The translations under genes were made by a program, and so were the position numbers. A stretch of 32,344 nucleotides of DNA from Rickettsiales bacterium (GTDB lineage: Bacteria; Bacteroidota; Bacteroidia; Cytophagales; Cyclobacteriaceae). Positions 6,414 through 16,776 of the stretch are shown in pieces (positions within the stretch are counted from its first letter, which is position 1; every line of letters starts with the position of its first letter). Under the pieces are notes generated by a model. The model did not search any database, was not told the origin of the DNA, and saw only the letters and a list, made by a program, of their open reading frames with translations. The stretch covers positions 136,285 through 168,628 of the forward strand of contig PBTY01000017.1 in the NCBI GenBank assembly GCA_002729235.1. The letters are read 5' to 3'.

Positions 6414-9400
6414 TTATTGTTTTCTGAGTCGATAAATTCCATCGTCTCCAACTCGTATGATATAAGTACCAGTTGCAAGAGCAGAAACATCAATAATTTC
6501 ATTGGATTTACCTCCTAGTTGATACTGACCTGACAAGTCATAGACCTCTACATTCATGCTTTCTTGTCCTATAACCTTGAACTGATTAGTTGTTGGGTTT
6601 GGATAAACCTGCACCTCAACATTCGTCAGCCCCAAAACCGTACTAATAGTCATGTTAGCGGATGCACTTCCTTCATAATTGGTTTCTTCTATGACTACCT
6701 CCACCAGGTATTGGCCAACAGCCGATGGAGCTGCCTCAGAACCATCATAAGTAATTTGGAAGCTTAAGCCAGCAGGATTGGTAGTCACATCTGGAACTTT
6801 GGCAGAACCATCTGCAGTGAACTCTAAGTTGCTAATAGATATGCCGGCAACTATCTTGTTTATTGTCAAAATACCCGACTCCAATACGATCTCATAGTTA
6901 TTTGCAGCACCTCCTGTGAGATCTATTGCATAGCTTCCTGCATCCGATGTTATTGTTGCTGAAGTAGAGGCTACTGGTAATTCACTCAGCACAGATATGT
7001 CTTCATCATTTACAAAACCTGCATAACTAATAGTCAACTCAGGAATAGGATCACCGAAAGTAATCTCTTGTGCATCAGCGGATGCTGTAAGTGTTGCTTT
7101 CTCTACGACCACAGTTTGCTCTACAGATGCTTCCACAATGTCAGCATCCCCATCGTTGAAAGCTTGCACCACAATCGATCCTACACCACTAAGAATCAAG
7201 GTATTTTCAACGATAGATCCCGGACCACTTACTACCTCATAACTTACCGACAAATCCGCACTAGAAGTTGCAGTCAGTGCAATACCAGCCGTACCATACG
7301 TCGCAGTTTCAGGTAAAGAGAAAGTAATTGTCTGAGCGGACTTCTCTACTACTTCAAACGATATGGAACTTGAAACAGGATTGTAATTATCATCACCGCT
7401 CTGAGACACGGTTACTGTCACCGTACCAAGAGTACCATCAAGAGTGATTATGTTTCCAAGAATAGTAGCAGGACCAGAAACCGCATATTCAAGGTCTAAA
7501 CCTGAATTAACTAAAGCATTTACAGAAACTGTTGCTGATTGTGACGATTGATCCGCAATGGATTCAATGCTAAGCTCCTGATCTGCCTTGGCAATCGAAA
7601 TGGTTATGGATTCATTCAGAGGAGCAAAAGAATCATCTCCATCATTGGTCAACAGGATGACAGCCTCACCGGCTGATTCTATGGAAAATGTTCCAATAGT
7701 ACCCTCGGTGCCTACCAAACTCAATCCTCCGCTTGCAACCGAATAAGTAACATCCAATCCATTAGAAGTAGTCGCTTCGATGGTGAAGTTTTCACCTCCA
7801 AATACATGATTTGTCTCTCCAACAAAAGTCATCTCCTGTAATGGCTTATCAGAAACGGTTACAGTAATTGTGGTTGAAGAAGTGTTACCACTAGGGTCTA
7901 CACCTGTGAGCGTCACACTATTCGCACCTAAATGTGAAGCATCAAAGCTAGTTTGGCTAAGTGATAAGGTAGCAGAACAGTTATCACTAGAACCAGCATC
8001 CACATCAGTTGTAGTAATAGATGCTTGATTATTTTCATCCAAAACCAAAGTAATATCTGTACCGATTACTGTTGGGCTCTCGTTATCAGTGATTGTCACG
8101 TTAATGGTTGCTGTTCCAATATTTGCTGAAGCATCCGCAGCTGAAAGAGTGACTGTTGTTGTTCCGATATCCTCACAGCTGAATATAGTTTTACTTAAGG
8201 TAAACTCTAGATCAGCAGCTGCTGTGCAATTATCAGTAGTTCCATTTTCTACATCAGCTACTTCCAAAGTGGCATTGCCATTCTCGTCTAAAACAAGTTC
8301 AACATCTTGTCCGACTACTGATGGATCTATATCATCTACTATGGTCACCACAGCAGTTGCGGTATCTTTTTGATTATTGCCATCGGTAACAAAAAGCTGT
8401 ACTGTATTGGTCCCAAGATCATCACAACTGAAAGTGGTGATATCCAACGCAAGTGTTACGTCACTTCCACAAACTGATGAAGATCCATTGTCAATATCAG
8501 CAGTAGTTATCTCTGCATTCCCGTCAGCATCCAGACTTACGCTGATATTTTGAGTTATCGCTGTTGGTTTTGTTTCGTCAACCACTGTCACAACTGCTGT
8601 GGCTGAAGAGGAATTACCTGATTCATCTTCCACAGTAAGTGTAACCGTATGCTCTCCTACTTCGGAACATGTGAAAGTCGATTGATCTAAACTCAGCGTT
8701 AGAGCCTCATCAGCCGTACAATTATCCGTAGAACCATTGTTAATTGCTGAAGCCTCGACTGAAGCGTTCCCACTTTCATCCAAATAAATGGTAACATCTT
8801 GCGTGGCTACTGTAGGTACCTCTGTATCACCAATGGTTACCTCATTAGTCATTTGCAGGCTGCAACTAGATCCACATCCAACACCATCTATCCAGTCAGT
8901 AGCTGGATCCATGTTAGTAAGAACCCCGTCATTTCCACCAGCGATATCCTCCACAGCAGTTCCAGTATTTTCGTCAAACTTAAAATAGCTCACCAAACCT
9001 GTCTCTGTTCCAGCAAGACATGCATCCTTATTATCAGCTACTTCACTCTGAGTTCTTGCAGAACTCCAGATTCTTACCTCATCCATCTTTCCTTCATAAC
9101 TGTCATTGGAACTAGCAAAGGCCAATACACGCCCGATGCTCAGTGTAGCCCCAGCTCGTTTTAAGAATGCACCACTATTCGAAGTAAAAGTTCTTGTCTG
9201 TTCTACTCCATTATAATAAACTTTAACTCCAGCAGTCCCACCATCATAGGTCACAGCCACGTGTGCCCATTGATTTAATGCAGGCTGTGGGTATTGATAA
9301 TAAGACTGTGCAGCACCATTTACTCTACCATGAACAATGGTTAAATAACCCGAATTTGCCTGGATGTATATCTCTAGATCACTTATGGAAGAAGTACCAT

Positions 9401-12400
9401 AAGAAAGAATACTATGTGAAGAACTCGTTGGAAAAGACCCGTTAATCATGGCCTCCACAGTATATCCTAAGGTGTAATCAAAACCTGTACTTTCTCCAGC
9501 AGCTACGTACTGATTACCACCTGCAAATTCCAAAGCATAGGATTCAGCTACTTCTGTTTCTCCCAACACATTAAACGTGGAAGTCTCTGAAAGTGCACCT
9601 GTGGAAAAATCAAGTGCAGATCCTGTTCCTGCAATTGGACCAGCAACAATGCTATTGTCAGCACTATTTCTAAGGTAATAACTTACCCCAGTCTGTGACC
9701 CATCAATAGAAACGGTAGCTGAGGTTGACCCGTCAACACAAAAGCTACTGGTAGTTGTACTTACTGTTTGGTCTTGAATGTAAGATTCAACTGTAACATT
9801 AATATTGCTTGATGACTCATTACCCGAAGCATCCGTCACTGTTAATGTCACTGTTTGATCTCCTAAATCAGAACACGAGAATTCAGATTTGGAGAAGGAA
9901 ATAGTAACCTCACAAGCATCTGAAATATCGGTCTCTACCAAACTAGACGTTAACTCCGCAATGCCATTTTCATTAAGCTGAACGGTAATACTTTGTACAT
10001 CAATCACTGGAGCATCAGTATCCTGAACAGTTACAGTGACTTCCAAACTATCCGCATTTCCAGACTCATCTGTCACTTTGAACCAGACATTTTGCTCTCC
10101 CAGGTCAGTACAAGTAAATGCTGTCTGACTTAGCTCAAAGACTAAATTGGAACCGTCTGTACAGTTATCTGAACTTCCATCATTTATTTGTGAAGTGGTA
10201 ATGCTTGCATTTCCAATAGCATCTAAATCTACAGTTATGTTCTGTGCGGCAATAACCGGAACCTGGCTGTCCACAACTGTGACGGTAGCAGTGGTATTGT
10301 CCGAAGCTCCACCTGTTTCTTCAGCAGTGAGTGTAACAGTGTTTTCTCCCAGATCAGAACAATCAAAAGTTGTAACATCCAGTGATAGAGTAAAATCCAC
10401 ACCACATGTAGTTCCACTTTCATCATCCACATCTTCTGGAGTGATAGTGATATTGCCTGTCTCATCCAAAACAACTGTAATGTCTTTCGCTACTGCTGTA
10501 ATTGCTGTGTATACTGGAGTATTGAATTCAATAGCACCCAAATCCAATGTGCCATTGATTCGAGATTTGCCAACCACATCGAGCTCTGGCAAGTCCAATC
10601 CTGTATCATCTCCAGCACTAATCGCCGGTGAGGAACACTGAAGTCTAAAGTCATTATCAGAAACATCTTCGAACAACGGATCTGTATCTGAACTACCTTC
10701 CTGTCCACCTTCAATGAAACAGTTGGTGATAGTAGAGGCAGTACCTGTTACCAACAATGGAGTGGTACTACCATTTTCATAAATGATGGAGTTAACAAAT
10801 GTGGCGTTGGATGCACGTGCCATCGTAATCACATTACCATCTAATCCGGTATTGCTAGCGAAAGTACAATTGATCACATCTACATCAATACCAGCTGCAC
10901 CTCCACCATTTGATGTACTTGTGGTAAGATTGAGTACTGATGAGGCTCCACTGGTGTTGTTGTAAAACAAACAACCTACCAATGATCCTTTACTATAGAT
11001 CTGATACCCAGAAGAACCACCGAACAAAAAGGCTGAGTTGGTAGAAGAATAGTTGTCACGCACGACACAATTCTCAAAGTCAACATCATTACTTAAGTTG
11101 GTTACTCCACATGGTGTGAATGTCGCATATACTGCCGATAGCGATGATGTATTTTTTTCTATAATACAATTGGAGATTTTGGCAACTACTGAGGTTGCTG
11201 AAGTGTATGGGTTAGCATAAACTGCCCCACCACGATCATGTGCATACTGACTCGATGCTGCAGTTGCACAGTTATTACTAATAAACCCGTTAGCATTAGC
11301 TCCTGAAATGGTAAATCCATCAATCACAACATCCGACAGACTACCTTTTAGTGAAACAACGTGATATGCATTTTCAGCTCTTGTCGTTTCTGTTGGTAAC
11401 AGATCGCCAGCATCATCACCATTGATATCTCCGCTCATTACCGTCACGTTAGCATTAGGATCTCGTGTAGATCTATCGGATTCGGTTCCGTCAAAACCTC
11501 CATACAGATGTGTTCCTGAGGTCACGCCAAATGTGGCATATCTTCCGGAACCAACCGGAGTATAAACACCTTCGGCTACCCAGATTTCTTCCGAACCTGT
11601 AGCGGCACTTAAAGCATCCGAAAGACTGGTATAAGCATCGGCCCAACTAGTTCCATCCTCAGATCCAGAAGCATCAGCATCTACATAAATCACTGCCTTG
11701 GTCGTAAAACTCACAACAGAAGACCAATCCGTATCTGAGCCATCGCAATTAGACCGTACATATACATCATAAGCGGTACCTGGCAATAAACCCGTTAAGG
11801 AATAAAGTGTATCACTCACCTCTGAAATAACGGTACCATTAGCTGCATCTCCTCCACTCAACACATAGCTTACATCCCAGCTATCTGGCACATTGTTGGT
11901 CGTCCAATTTACCATTGCCGAGGCTGTCAATACTTCGTTGACTTCCACCTCAAAAGGATAAGTACAAACCCCATCCAATGATAACGCAACTACTTCGTCA
12001 CTTGATAAGATTCTATTATAATGTCTAAATTCATCGATCTCTCCCTGATACCTGTTGGAAAGACTAGAGGTAGAAGAACCATTTCCGATCACCAGCTCTG
12101 AAATCGCTTCACGCAGGTTTGCCTGCTTGCCGGAGTTTGCAGTGGTTCCTCCATTCACGTATTGAGTATAGCCACCATGATTATCTGTTACTCCATCTAT
12201 GATGATAGTGTATCCATAAGAGGCTATCTGAGTCGTTGGCGAGAGGTAGGTATAGTTGATATACAGTGCTACATGATGCCACTCACCATCAGCGACCACT
12301 TCATTTCCAAGTACATTATACCAGCCAGAAGTACCGCTTAGCGGTACGGTGTTCCATGTATACGCCCACCCAAAGTTTCCGGCAAGTCCTATTTTCCCAT

Positions 12401-12776
12401 CTTTCAAATAGGTGTACCATCCAACTTCGTTACTCACTTCAGCATCAGCGGTTCTGTCAGACTCGTCGATTATTGTTGTTTTTGCTGAGGTATTAGTGGT
12501 CGTCTTGATCCAAAAACTAATGGTATGATCTCCTTGATTGGTGAATCCACCTGTTAAGTGATCCCCATTTAAGGAAATAGCCTCATCGGCGTCCCCATTC
12601 CGGTCGCTCACCATAGTCAAGGCAGTTCCTGTCTGAACAAGGTCATCGGATCCCTGAGAATCGGTAAGGGCACCACTACTAAAAGTATATTCATTGATCA
12701 GCCCTGAGGTTGGGACCTGGGCGACCAGCGGAACCCAAATTAAGAGTCCCAAAAAAAGCGGTAATAATTGTTTCAT
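6414..12776 (-). CDS. Giant multidomain surface protein with T9SS sorting domain
   Basis: This 2120-residue exported protein starts with a signal peptide (MKQLLPLFLGLLIWVPLVAQ). In order I see a LamG/concanavalin-like domain (about 25-265), a fibronectin type III domain (272-358), a right-handed beta-helix or POMP-like part beginning at YVDADASG (362-750), three HYR-like repeats (about 759-995), a second LamG domain (about 1080-1300), four more HYR-like repeats (1319-1640), Ig-like modules with QxIxF openings (1640-1900), MBG-like domains (ITFGDPIPELTISYAGF, 1900-2045) and a T9SS type A sorting domain (VEVQVYPNPTTNQF to the end). The HYR-like repeats share DNCT and FxCxDLG cysteines, except the seventh, which reads FDASHLG. 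An adhesin or matrix-binding role is inferred; no catalytic residues were identified. It follows the LytTR regulator gene and has paired repeats upstream. Confidence 0.92.
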   Translation of the reverse strand: MKQLLPLFLGLLIWVPLVAQVPTSGLINEYTFSSGALTDSQGSDDLVQTGTALTMVSDRNGDADEAISLNGDHLTGGFTNQGDHTISFWIKTTTNTSAKTTIIDESDRTADAEVSNEVGWYTYLKDGKIGLAGNFGWAYTWNTVPLSGTSGWYNVLGNEVVADGEWHHVALYINYTYLSPTTQIASYGYTIIIDGVTDNHGGYTQYVNGGTTANSGKQANLREAISELVIGNGSSTSSLSNRYQGEIDEFRHYNRILSSDEVVALSLDGVCTYPFEVEVNEVLTASAMVNWTTNNVPDSWDVSYVLSGGDAANGTVISEVSDTLYSLTGLLPGTAYDVYVRSNCDGSDTDWSSVVSFTTKAVIYVDADASGSEDGTSWADAYTSLSDALSAATGSEEIWVAEGVYTPVGSGRYATFGVTSGTHLYGGFDGTESDRSTRDPNANVTVMSGDINGDDAGDLLPTETTRAENAYHVVSLKGSLSDVVIDGFTISGANANGFISNNCATAASSQYAHDRGGAVYANPYTSATSVVAKISNCIIEKNTSSLSAVYATFTPCGVTNLSNDVDFENCVVRDNYSSTNSAFLFGGSSGYQIYSKGSLVGCLFYNNTSGASSVLNLTTSTSNGGGAAGIDVDVINCTFASNTGLDGNVITMARASNATFVNSIIYENGSTTPLLVTGTASTITNCFIEGGQEGSSDTDPLFEDVSDNDFRLQCSSPAISAGDDTGLDLPELDVVGKSRINGTLDLGAIEFNTPVYTAITAVAKDITVVLDETGNITITPEDVDDESGTTCGVDFTLSLDVTTFDCSDLGENTVTLTAEETGGASDNTTATVTVVDSQVPVIAAQNITVDLDAIGNASITTSQINDGSSDNCTDGSNLVFELSQTAFTCTDLGEQNVWFKVTDESGNADSLEVTVTVQDTDAPVIDVQSITVQLNENGIAELTSSLVETDISDACEVTISFSKSEFSCSDLGDQTVTLTVTDASGNESSSNINVTVESYIQDQTVSTTTSSFCVDGSTSATVSIDGSQTGVSYYLRNSADNSIVAGPIAGTGSALDFSTGALSETSTFNVLGETEVAESYALEFAGGNQYVAAGESTGFDYTLGYTVEAMINGSFPTSSSHSILSYGTSSISDLEIYIQANSGYLTIVHGRVNGAAQSYYQYPQPALNQWAHVAVTYDGGTAGVKVYYNGVEQTRTFTSNSGAFLKRAGATLSIGRVLAFASSNDSYEGKMDEVRIWSSARTQSEVADNKDACLAGTETGLVSYFKFDENTGTAVEDIAGGNDGVLTNMDPATDWIDGVGCGSSCSLQMTNEVTIGDTEVPTVATQDVTIYLDESGNASVEASAINNGSTDNCTADEALTLSLDQSTFTCSEVGEHTVTLTVEDESGNSSSATAVVTVVDETKPTAITQNISVSLDADGNAEITTADIDNGSSSVCGSDVTLALDITTFSCDDLGTNTVQLFVTDGNNQKDTATAVVTIVDDIDPSVVGQDVELVLDENGNATLEVADVENGTTDNCTAAADLEFTLSKTIFSCEDIGTTTVTLSAADASANIGTATINVTITDNESPTVIGTDITLVLDENNQASITTTDVDAGSSDNCSATLSLSQTSFDASHLGANSVTLTGVDPSGNTSSTTITVTVSDKPLQEMTFVGETNHVFGGENFTIEATTSNGLDVTYSVASGGLSLVGTEGTIGTFSIESAGEAVILLTNDGDDSFAPLNESITISIAKADQELSIESIADQSSQSATVSVNALVNSGLDLEYAVSGPATILGNIITLDGTLGTVTVTVSQSGDDNYNPVSSSISFEVVEKSAQTITFSLPETATYGTAGIALTATSSADLSVSYEVVSGPGSIVENTLILSGVGSIVVQAFNDGDADIVEASVEQTVVVEKATLTASADAQEITFGDPIPELTISYAGFVNDEDISVLSELPVASTSATITSDAGSYAIDLTGGAANNYEIVLESGILTINKIVAGISISNLEFTADGSAKVPDVTTNPAGLSFQITYDGSEAAPSAVGQYLVEVVIEETNYEGSASANMTISTVLGLTNVEVQVYPNPTTNQFKVIGQESMNVEVYDLSGQYQLGGKSNEIIDVSALATGTYIIRVGDDGIYRLRKQ

Positions 12777-12852
12777 AGCATATTAATTTGATCGGGCGCT
12801 TTATTGCGATAAACCAAAAATGCTATGGGCTACTCTTCTATTATGAGATGGA

Positions 12853-12883
12853 TTTCCGAATGGTAGGTATGAGTTTCCGAATG
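12853..12883 (-). promoter_or_regulatory. Candidate LytTR operator upstream of the giant gene
   Basis: TTTCCGAATG occurs twice (12853-12862 and 12874-12883), identical over ten bases and exactly 21 bp apart, 76 bp upstream of the giant gene. LytTR regulators typically bind two direct repeats spaced by about two helical turns. Similar pairs lie upstream of the response regulator and the first kinase. Binding is inferred. Confidence 0.65.
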
Positions 12884-12976
12884 TAGATAGACCAATTGGA
12901 CAAACTCAAGATCACTTTATTTTACTGGTGATGACTGTGTGAGAAGTGAGGCACTCTTACTAATTATTCAATGTTT

Positions 12977-13723
12977 TTACCCTTGCATCACCTGAAAGAA
13001 CTCGTCTTTCTTGTCCTTAGAAATACTAACTGTTTTGTTGTTGTCCATGATAATGTATCCACCATCCTGGTTGACATATTGTTTGATGTGCTTCAGGTTA
13101 ATTAGATAGGACCGATGTGGCTTGTAAAACTCCGGCATTTCCTTCAGGCAATCCACAAAAAACTTGAGTGGTTTACTCACCAACAACTCTCCTTCGGATT
13201 TGGTAAACACTTTCGTATACATCCGGTCTGCTTCCATTAGCTGGATGTTATCCAATTCCACAAAAAGAACGCCATTGGAAATGGGGAGACCAATTTTTCG
13301 AATATTACGCACATTCAGCGTATTTCGTAGCTCCTCCAAACGTTCACTTACTTTGGACTTTCCTATTTGATCAATGGCTTTCTTCACTGCTGCTTCTAAC
13401 TGGTCGTCCCGTAATGGTTTTAGCAAATAATCAATCGCATTGAGCTCAAAAGCCTTGATAGCATAATCTGAATATGCGGTAGTAAAGATGATCTGAAAAG
13501 TAATCGCTTCTGGAGTGAAAAAATCCAAAATCTGCACTCCCGAGTAACCTGGCATTTCAATGTCCAAAAAGACAATATCAGGATGAAATTTATTGATTAG
13601 TGCAACACCTTTTGGTAGGTCTGGAGCTTCTTCTATTTGTTGAATTTGCGGACAGTTTTCTTCCAAAAGAATTCTCAGCAAATTCCTTGCTTTAGACTCA
13701 TCATCAATTATAACTGCCTTCAT
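12977..13723 (-). CDS. LytTR-family response regulator
   Basis: The 248-residue protein has an N-terminal receiver domain (about 1-120) with the acidic pair D7-D8, phosphoacceptor D54 in VFLDIEMPG, T81 or T82 and K102 in YLLKPLRD. A C-terminal LytTR DNA-binding domain (about 145-248) includes RKIGLPISNGVLFVELDNI, YKPHRSYLINLKHI and the final VSISKDKKDEFFQ. Its partners are the two LytS-type kinases upstream on the same strand. Paired repeats at 13788-13816, 65 bp upstream of its start, suggest autoregulation. The giant surface-protein gene follows 200 bp downstream with a similar pair, which makes it a likely target. Confidence 0.96.
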   Translation of the reverse strand: MKAVIIDDESKARNLLRILLEENCPQIQQIEEAPDLPKGVALINKFHPDIVFLDIEMPGYSGVQILDFFTPEAITFQIIFTTAYSDYAIKAFELNAIDYLLKPLRDDQLEAAVKKAIDQIGKSKVSERLEELRNTLNVRNIRKIGLPISNGVLFVELDNIQLMEADRMYTKVFTKSEGELLVSKPLKFFVDCLKEMPEFYKPHRSYLINLKHIKQYVNQDGGYIIMDNNKTVSISKDKKDEFFQVMQG

Positions 13724-13787
13724 TGTATGTTGCTCCGGTTATCTCCTACTTAAAAGTAATTATTCCTATAAATCCAACTCCTACAAG

Positions 13788-13816
13788 TTTCCTAAACGTC
13801 TCTTTCAATTTCCTAA
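13788..13816 (-). promoter_or_regulatory. Candidate LytTR operator upstream of the response regulator
   Basis: TTTCCTAA occurs at 13788-13795 and 13809-13816, exactly 21 bp apart, in the 89-bp gap before the regulator gene; the distal half overlaps the stop codon of the upstream kinase. The geometry and the TTTCC core match the pair at 12853-12883. Assignment is by similarity and position. Confidence 0.55.
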
Positions 13817-16776
13817 TTCATTATTGGGATATTGATAATCACTTTGGTACCAATAGCTCGTCCCTGGTCATCGTACAAATCGATCACCTCCTCTTTCAGC
13901 TTTTTTGCCCCTAATTTGTTAAGCAATTCCAGGCGTTTACGATTGGCTCCAGTGGCGAAGGATTGATGAGAAGGGTTTCGTATAATATTCACCTCCCTGG
14001 CTGCCTCCCTACCAATGCCATTATCCTGCACTTCGCATCGTATCATGCCCAATTCATTCACAAATCGGATACTCAAATTCCGGTCTCCGGTCTTGTGAAG
14101 CAGACCGTGCTTCAATGCGTTTTCGACTATCGGCTGAACAATAAAGGTTGGGATCTCGATCAACTGCGGATTCAATTCTTTTGAAACCAAAACCTCAAAA
14201 GATAGCGATTCAAATCTCAAATTCTCCAGTTCAAGATAGAGTGTCAATGCATCTATCTCCTCTTGCAGTGAAATGCATCGCAACTGACTATGGCTTAGGT
14301 AAATACGCATGAGATCCGCAAACTTTCCCAGGTATTTGCTGGCAAGTTTTTTCTCATTCATTACGATGTAATCCTGGATGGAATTCAATGCATTGAAAAC
14401 AAAATGAGGATTCATTTGAGATCGTATGGCGCTCAATTTGGATTCATTCAACTCATTTTGAATAGCCGCATTTCGCTTTTGACGAAGATAAATCAGCGCA
14501 AAAACGATCGCGCTAATGAGCAACACCCCAAATACTGCCACTGCATTAAACCACCAGGTATTGTAAAAAGGTGGTTTGATTGAAAATGCATAGGATATTT
14601 CTTCACTTTCCTGATCGCGACAAGTCACTTTCAGTCGGAAAAGGTACTGACCAGGAGGCAGTGACACATAAGACATCTTATTTTCAAAATAGCTGCTCTT
14701 TTGCCATCCATCATCAACTCCTTCTAGCTGATAATGATATTGAATCTCCTGCTGATACTTTAGCGATGGTGACCTGACCACAAATTGAAATCGACTCTCA
14801 TCAGAAGCAAACACTGATTTATTCATTATGGATATGGTGTCTCGCTCTTGAAGAACCAGCAACTTGGGAACTTTGGGTTGAAACTCAAAAGGGTGAATGG
14901 CCGAAACACCTATTTTTTGAAGCTTGTTTTTGGACAACAACCAAAGTGCCTCATCTGTGAGCAAGAAATCAATCAATTTATCACTCACCAACCCTTCAGA
15001 TTCTGTTAGACTAGTAAAAACTGTATGATCAGAATTGAGTATCTGAACACCTCTTTCGGTAGACAAATAGATTTTCCCCTGATACTCCTGGAGAGAATAC
15101 ACCGTATTGGTCAGGAGTCCATTGCTTTTATTGATTCTGCTAACCACCTGACCATTATCAAAAACCAGAACCCCTTTATTGAGCGTGGAGACATAAACTT
15201 TTTCTCCAATCACTTTCATGTCACTACAGTTCAGAGATATGTGATCATCTTCATAATAGAACACGCTATCCATGGTCCGAATGGCCAGACCCAAGGAAGT
15301 CCCTGCAAAAACAATGTTGTTTAGCTGATCATAAACCCCACAATATGTTCGCTGACCGAAATCATTTAGCCGAAACAAGGTATGTCCTTCTACTTCAGAA
15401 ATCTTCCTTGTATTTCCCAAATTCATCTGATCGACTGATGAGAACATAAACACGCCATCGCTAGAAGTTAGTAAAGTCAATTCCTCATCAATTGATTCCA
15501 CATCCTTTATTGCACCAATATGCATTTCGGTTTGGGTGCCTGAAGGCTCATCGAATAGAAATGGAATTGCCGCGTCCACCAGTAATTTATCTACACTATT
15601 GAAGTATCGAAGTAGCTCAATGCGCTTTGATTTTCCTATGAGATACTTTTCTACTTCATGAGTACCTTTTGATAATTTATACACGATACCAGATTGAGTT
15701 CCCAGAAAAACACTAGAATCCGACTGTGTCATGCTGGTAAACTTGGAATCCGATAACTCGAAAGGAACATCCACAAAATTCAAATCAGAAATAACATATA
15801 GTCCACCTTTGAAGGTCCCCATGATCAGGTTCCCTTCTTGATCCTGGTACATACAAGAGATAAATTCTTTCTCCAACAATGACTCCTCGTTATTGATTGG
15901 CTGAAACTGGCTGTCAAGCATTACAACACCACCAGTGGGTGAAAGCGCAAAAAGCACATTACCAGCACTGTAAAAGCGGTAAAACCCCTGATCCTTTTGT
16001 GGAATGGCAAGTGGCTTAAGAATGAAGGAGTCATCTTTTTTAACAATAAGACTCTGTTTATTTCTATCAATTACATAGAGTGAGTCGTTTAAGTATAAAT
16101 AAGTTAGGTAGAAGACATCCTCATTAATCTTCATTTGGCTCACATCAGCTTTGCCGTTTTTAATGATAATCAAGTCATTGACACCAGAATTAATTATTCG
16201 TATATCCCCATTCTTCTCTGTAAACAAATCTGAATGCAGAATCATATAGTCATTTTTATACAGCTGTTCTATTTGCTCTTCATCCCATGAATAAATCCCA
16301 TTTGACTTGAAAATAAGATGATTTTGATCATCGAAAGCAAAGCTGATATTCTTGTGCATGAGGCTATCAGGTATTCTGAAGTATTCTTCTACCATATCGC
16401 CACTTACTTTGTAGACCTGTCCACTTAAATTATTGCAATAAAGAACTCCATCCGAGTCATGTTGCCAACTAAACACAGACTTGTCCACCATTTCGGGTGG
16501 AGAAATGTTTTGAAACTTATATCCATCGTACTGAATGATCCCGTTATCCGTAGCCAGACAGTAATTACCATTTACGTCCTGGGTAATATCATAAATATCT
16601 ACATCAGCCAACTCATCTTCTCCAAGAACAAAATACGAAGGGTTTTGGGCATTTGAATTGAAGGTTATAATTAAGAATAGTATGTAGACAAGATTTCGAA
16701 TCAAGATGAACAAGTTATGAGCTGCAAACTTAGGGCTGTAAATAAAACTAGACGACACTATGCACCATGGATTCAA
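13813..16776 (-). CDS. Propeller-type sensor histidine kinase (Reg_prop, Y_Y_Y, LytS-type)
   Basis: The 987-residue membrane kinase has a hydrophobic N-terminus (LFILIRNLVYILFLIITFNSN, about 22-42), a periplasmic seven-bladed-propeller-like region of two-component-regulator repeats (for example YDITQDVNGNYCLATDNGI and VYSLQEYQGKIYLSTERGV), a Y_Y_Y domain (about 660-740, YQLEGVDDGWQ to PGQYLFRLKV), one transmembrane helix (about 742-765) and a His_kinase domain with H791 in NPHFVFNAL, the N box VENALKHG and the G box DNGIGRE. The ligand is unknown; such sensors in Bacteroidota often respond to glycans. It overlaps the upstream kinase gene by 29 bp and probably phosphorylates the next gene's regulator. 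The only early ATG is at 16776; a TTG near 16713 would begin at the hydrophobic segment. Confidence 0.92.
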   Translation of the reverse strand: MNPWCIVSSSFIYSPKFAAHNLFILIRNLVYILFLIITFNSNAQNPSYFVLGEDELADVDIYDITQDVNGNYCLATDNGIIQYDGYKFQNISPPEMVDKSVFSWQHDSDGVLYCNNLSGQVYKVSGDMVEEYFRIPDSLMHKNISFAFDDQNHLIFKSNGIYSWDEEQIEQLYKNDYMILHSDLFTEKNGDIRIINSGVNDLIIIKNGKADVSQMKINEDVFYLTYLYLNDSLYVIDRNKQSLIVKKDDSFILKPLAIPQKDQGFYRFYSAGNVLFALSPTGGVVMLDSQFQPINNEESLLEKEFISCMYQDQEGNLIMGTFKGGLYVISDLNFVDVPFELSDSKFTSMTQSDSSVFLGTQSGIVYKLSKGTHEVEKYLIGKSKRIELLRYFNSVDKLLVDAAIPFLFDEPSGTQTEMHIGAIKDVESIDEELTLLTSSDGVFMFSSVDQMNLGNTRKISEVEGHTLFRLNDFGQRTYCGVYDQLNNIVFAGTSLGLAIRTMDSVFYYEDDHISLNCSDMKVIGEKVYVSTLNKGVLVFDNGQVVSRINKSNGLLTNTVYSLQEYQGKIYLSTERGVQILNSDHTVFTSLTESEGLVSDKLIDFLLTDEALWLLSKNKLQKIGVSAIHPFEFQPKVPKLLVLQERDTISIMNKSVFASDESRFQFVVRSPSLKYQQEIQYHYQLEGVDDGWQKSSYFENKMSYVSLPPGQYLFRLKVTCRDQESEEISYAFSIKPPFYNTWWFNAVAVFGVLLISAIVFALIYLRQKRNAAIQNELNESKLSAIRSQMNPHFVFNALNSIQDYIVMNEKKLASKYLGKFADLMRIYLSHSQLRCISLQEEIDALTLYLELENLRFESLSFEVLVSKELNPQLIEIPTFIVQPIVENALKHGLLHKTGDRNLSIRFVNELGMIRCEVQDNGIGREAAREVNIIRNPSHQSFATGANRKRLELLNKLGAKKLKEEVIDLYDDQGRAIGTKVIINIPIMN

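Noticed and set aside
10147-10641. A long open frame on the plus strand inside the giant gene (164 codons).
   Set aside because: It is an antisense shadow of the repeat-rich giant gene; its sequence is mostly Ser, Val and Thr with no family features and no promoter.
6414-12776. The regular repeats of the giant gene as a CRISPR array.
   Set aside because: They are about 230-bp protein-coding repeats with diverged sequence, not short identical repeats with unique spacers.
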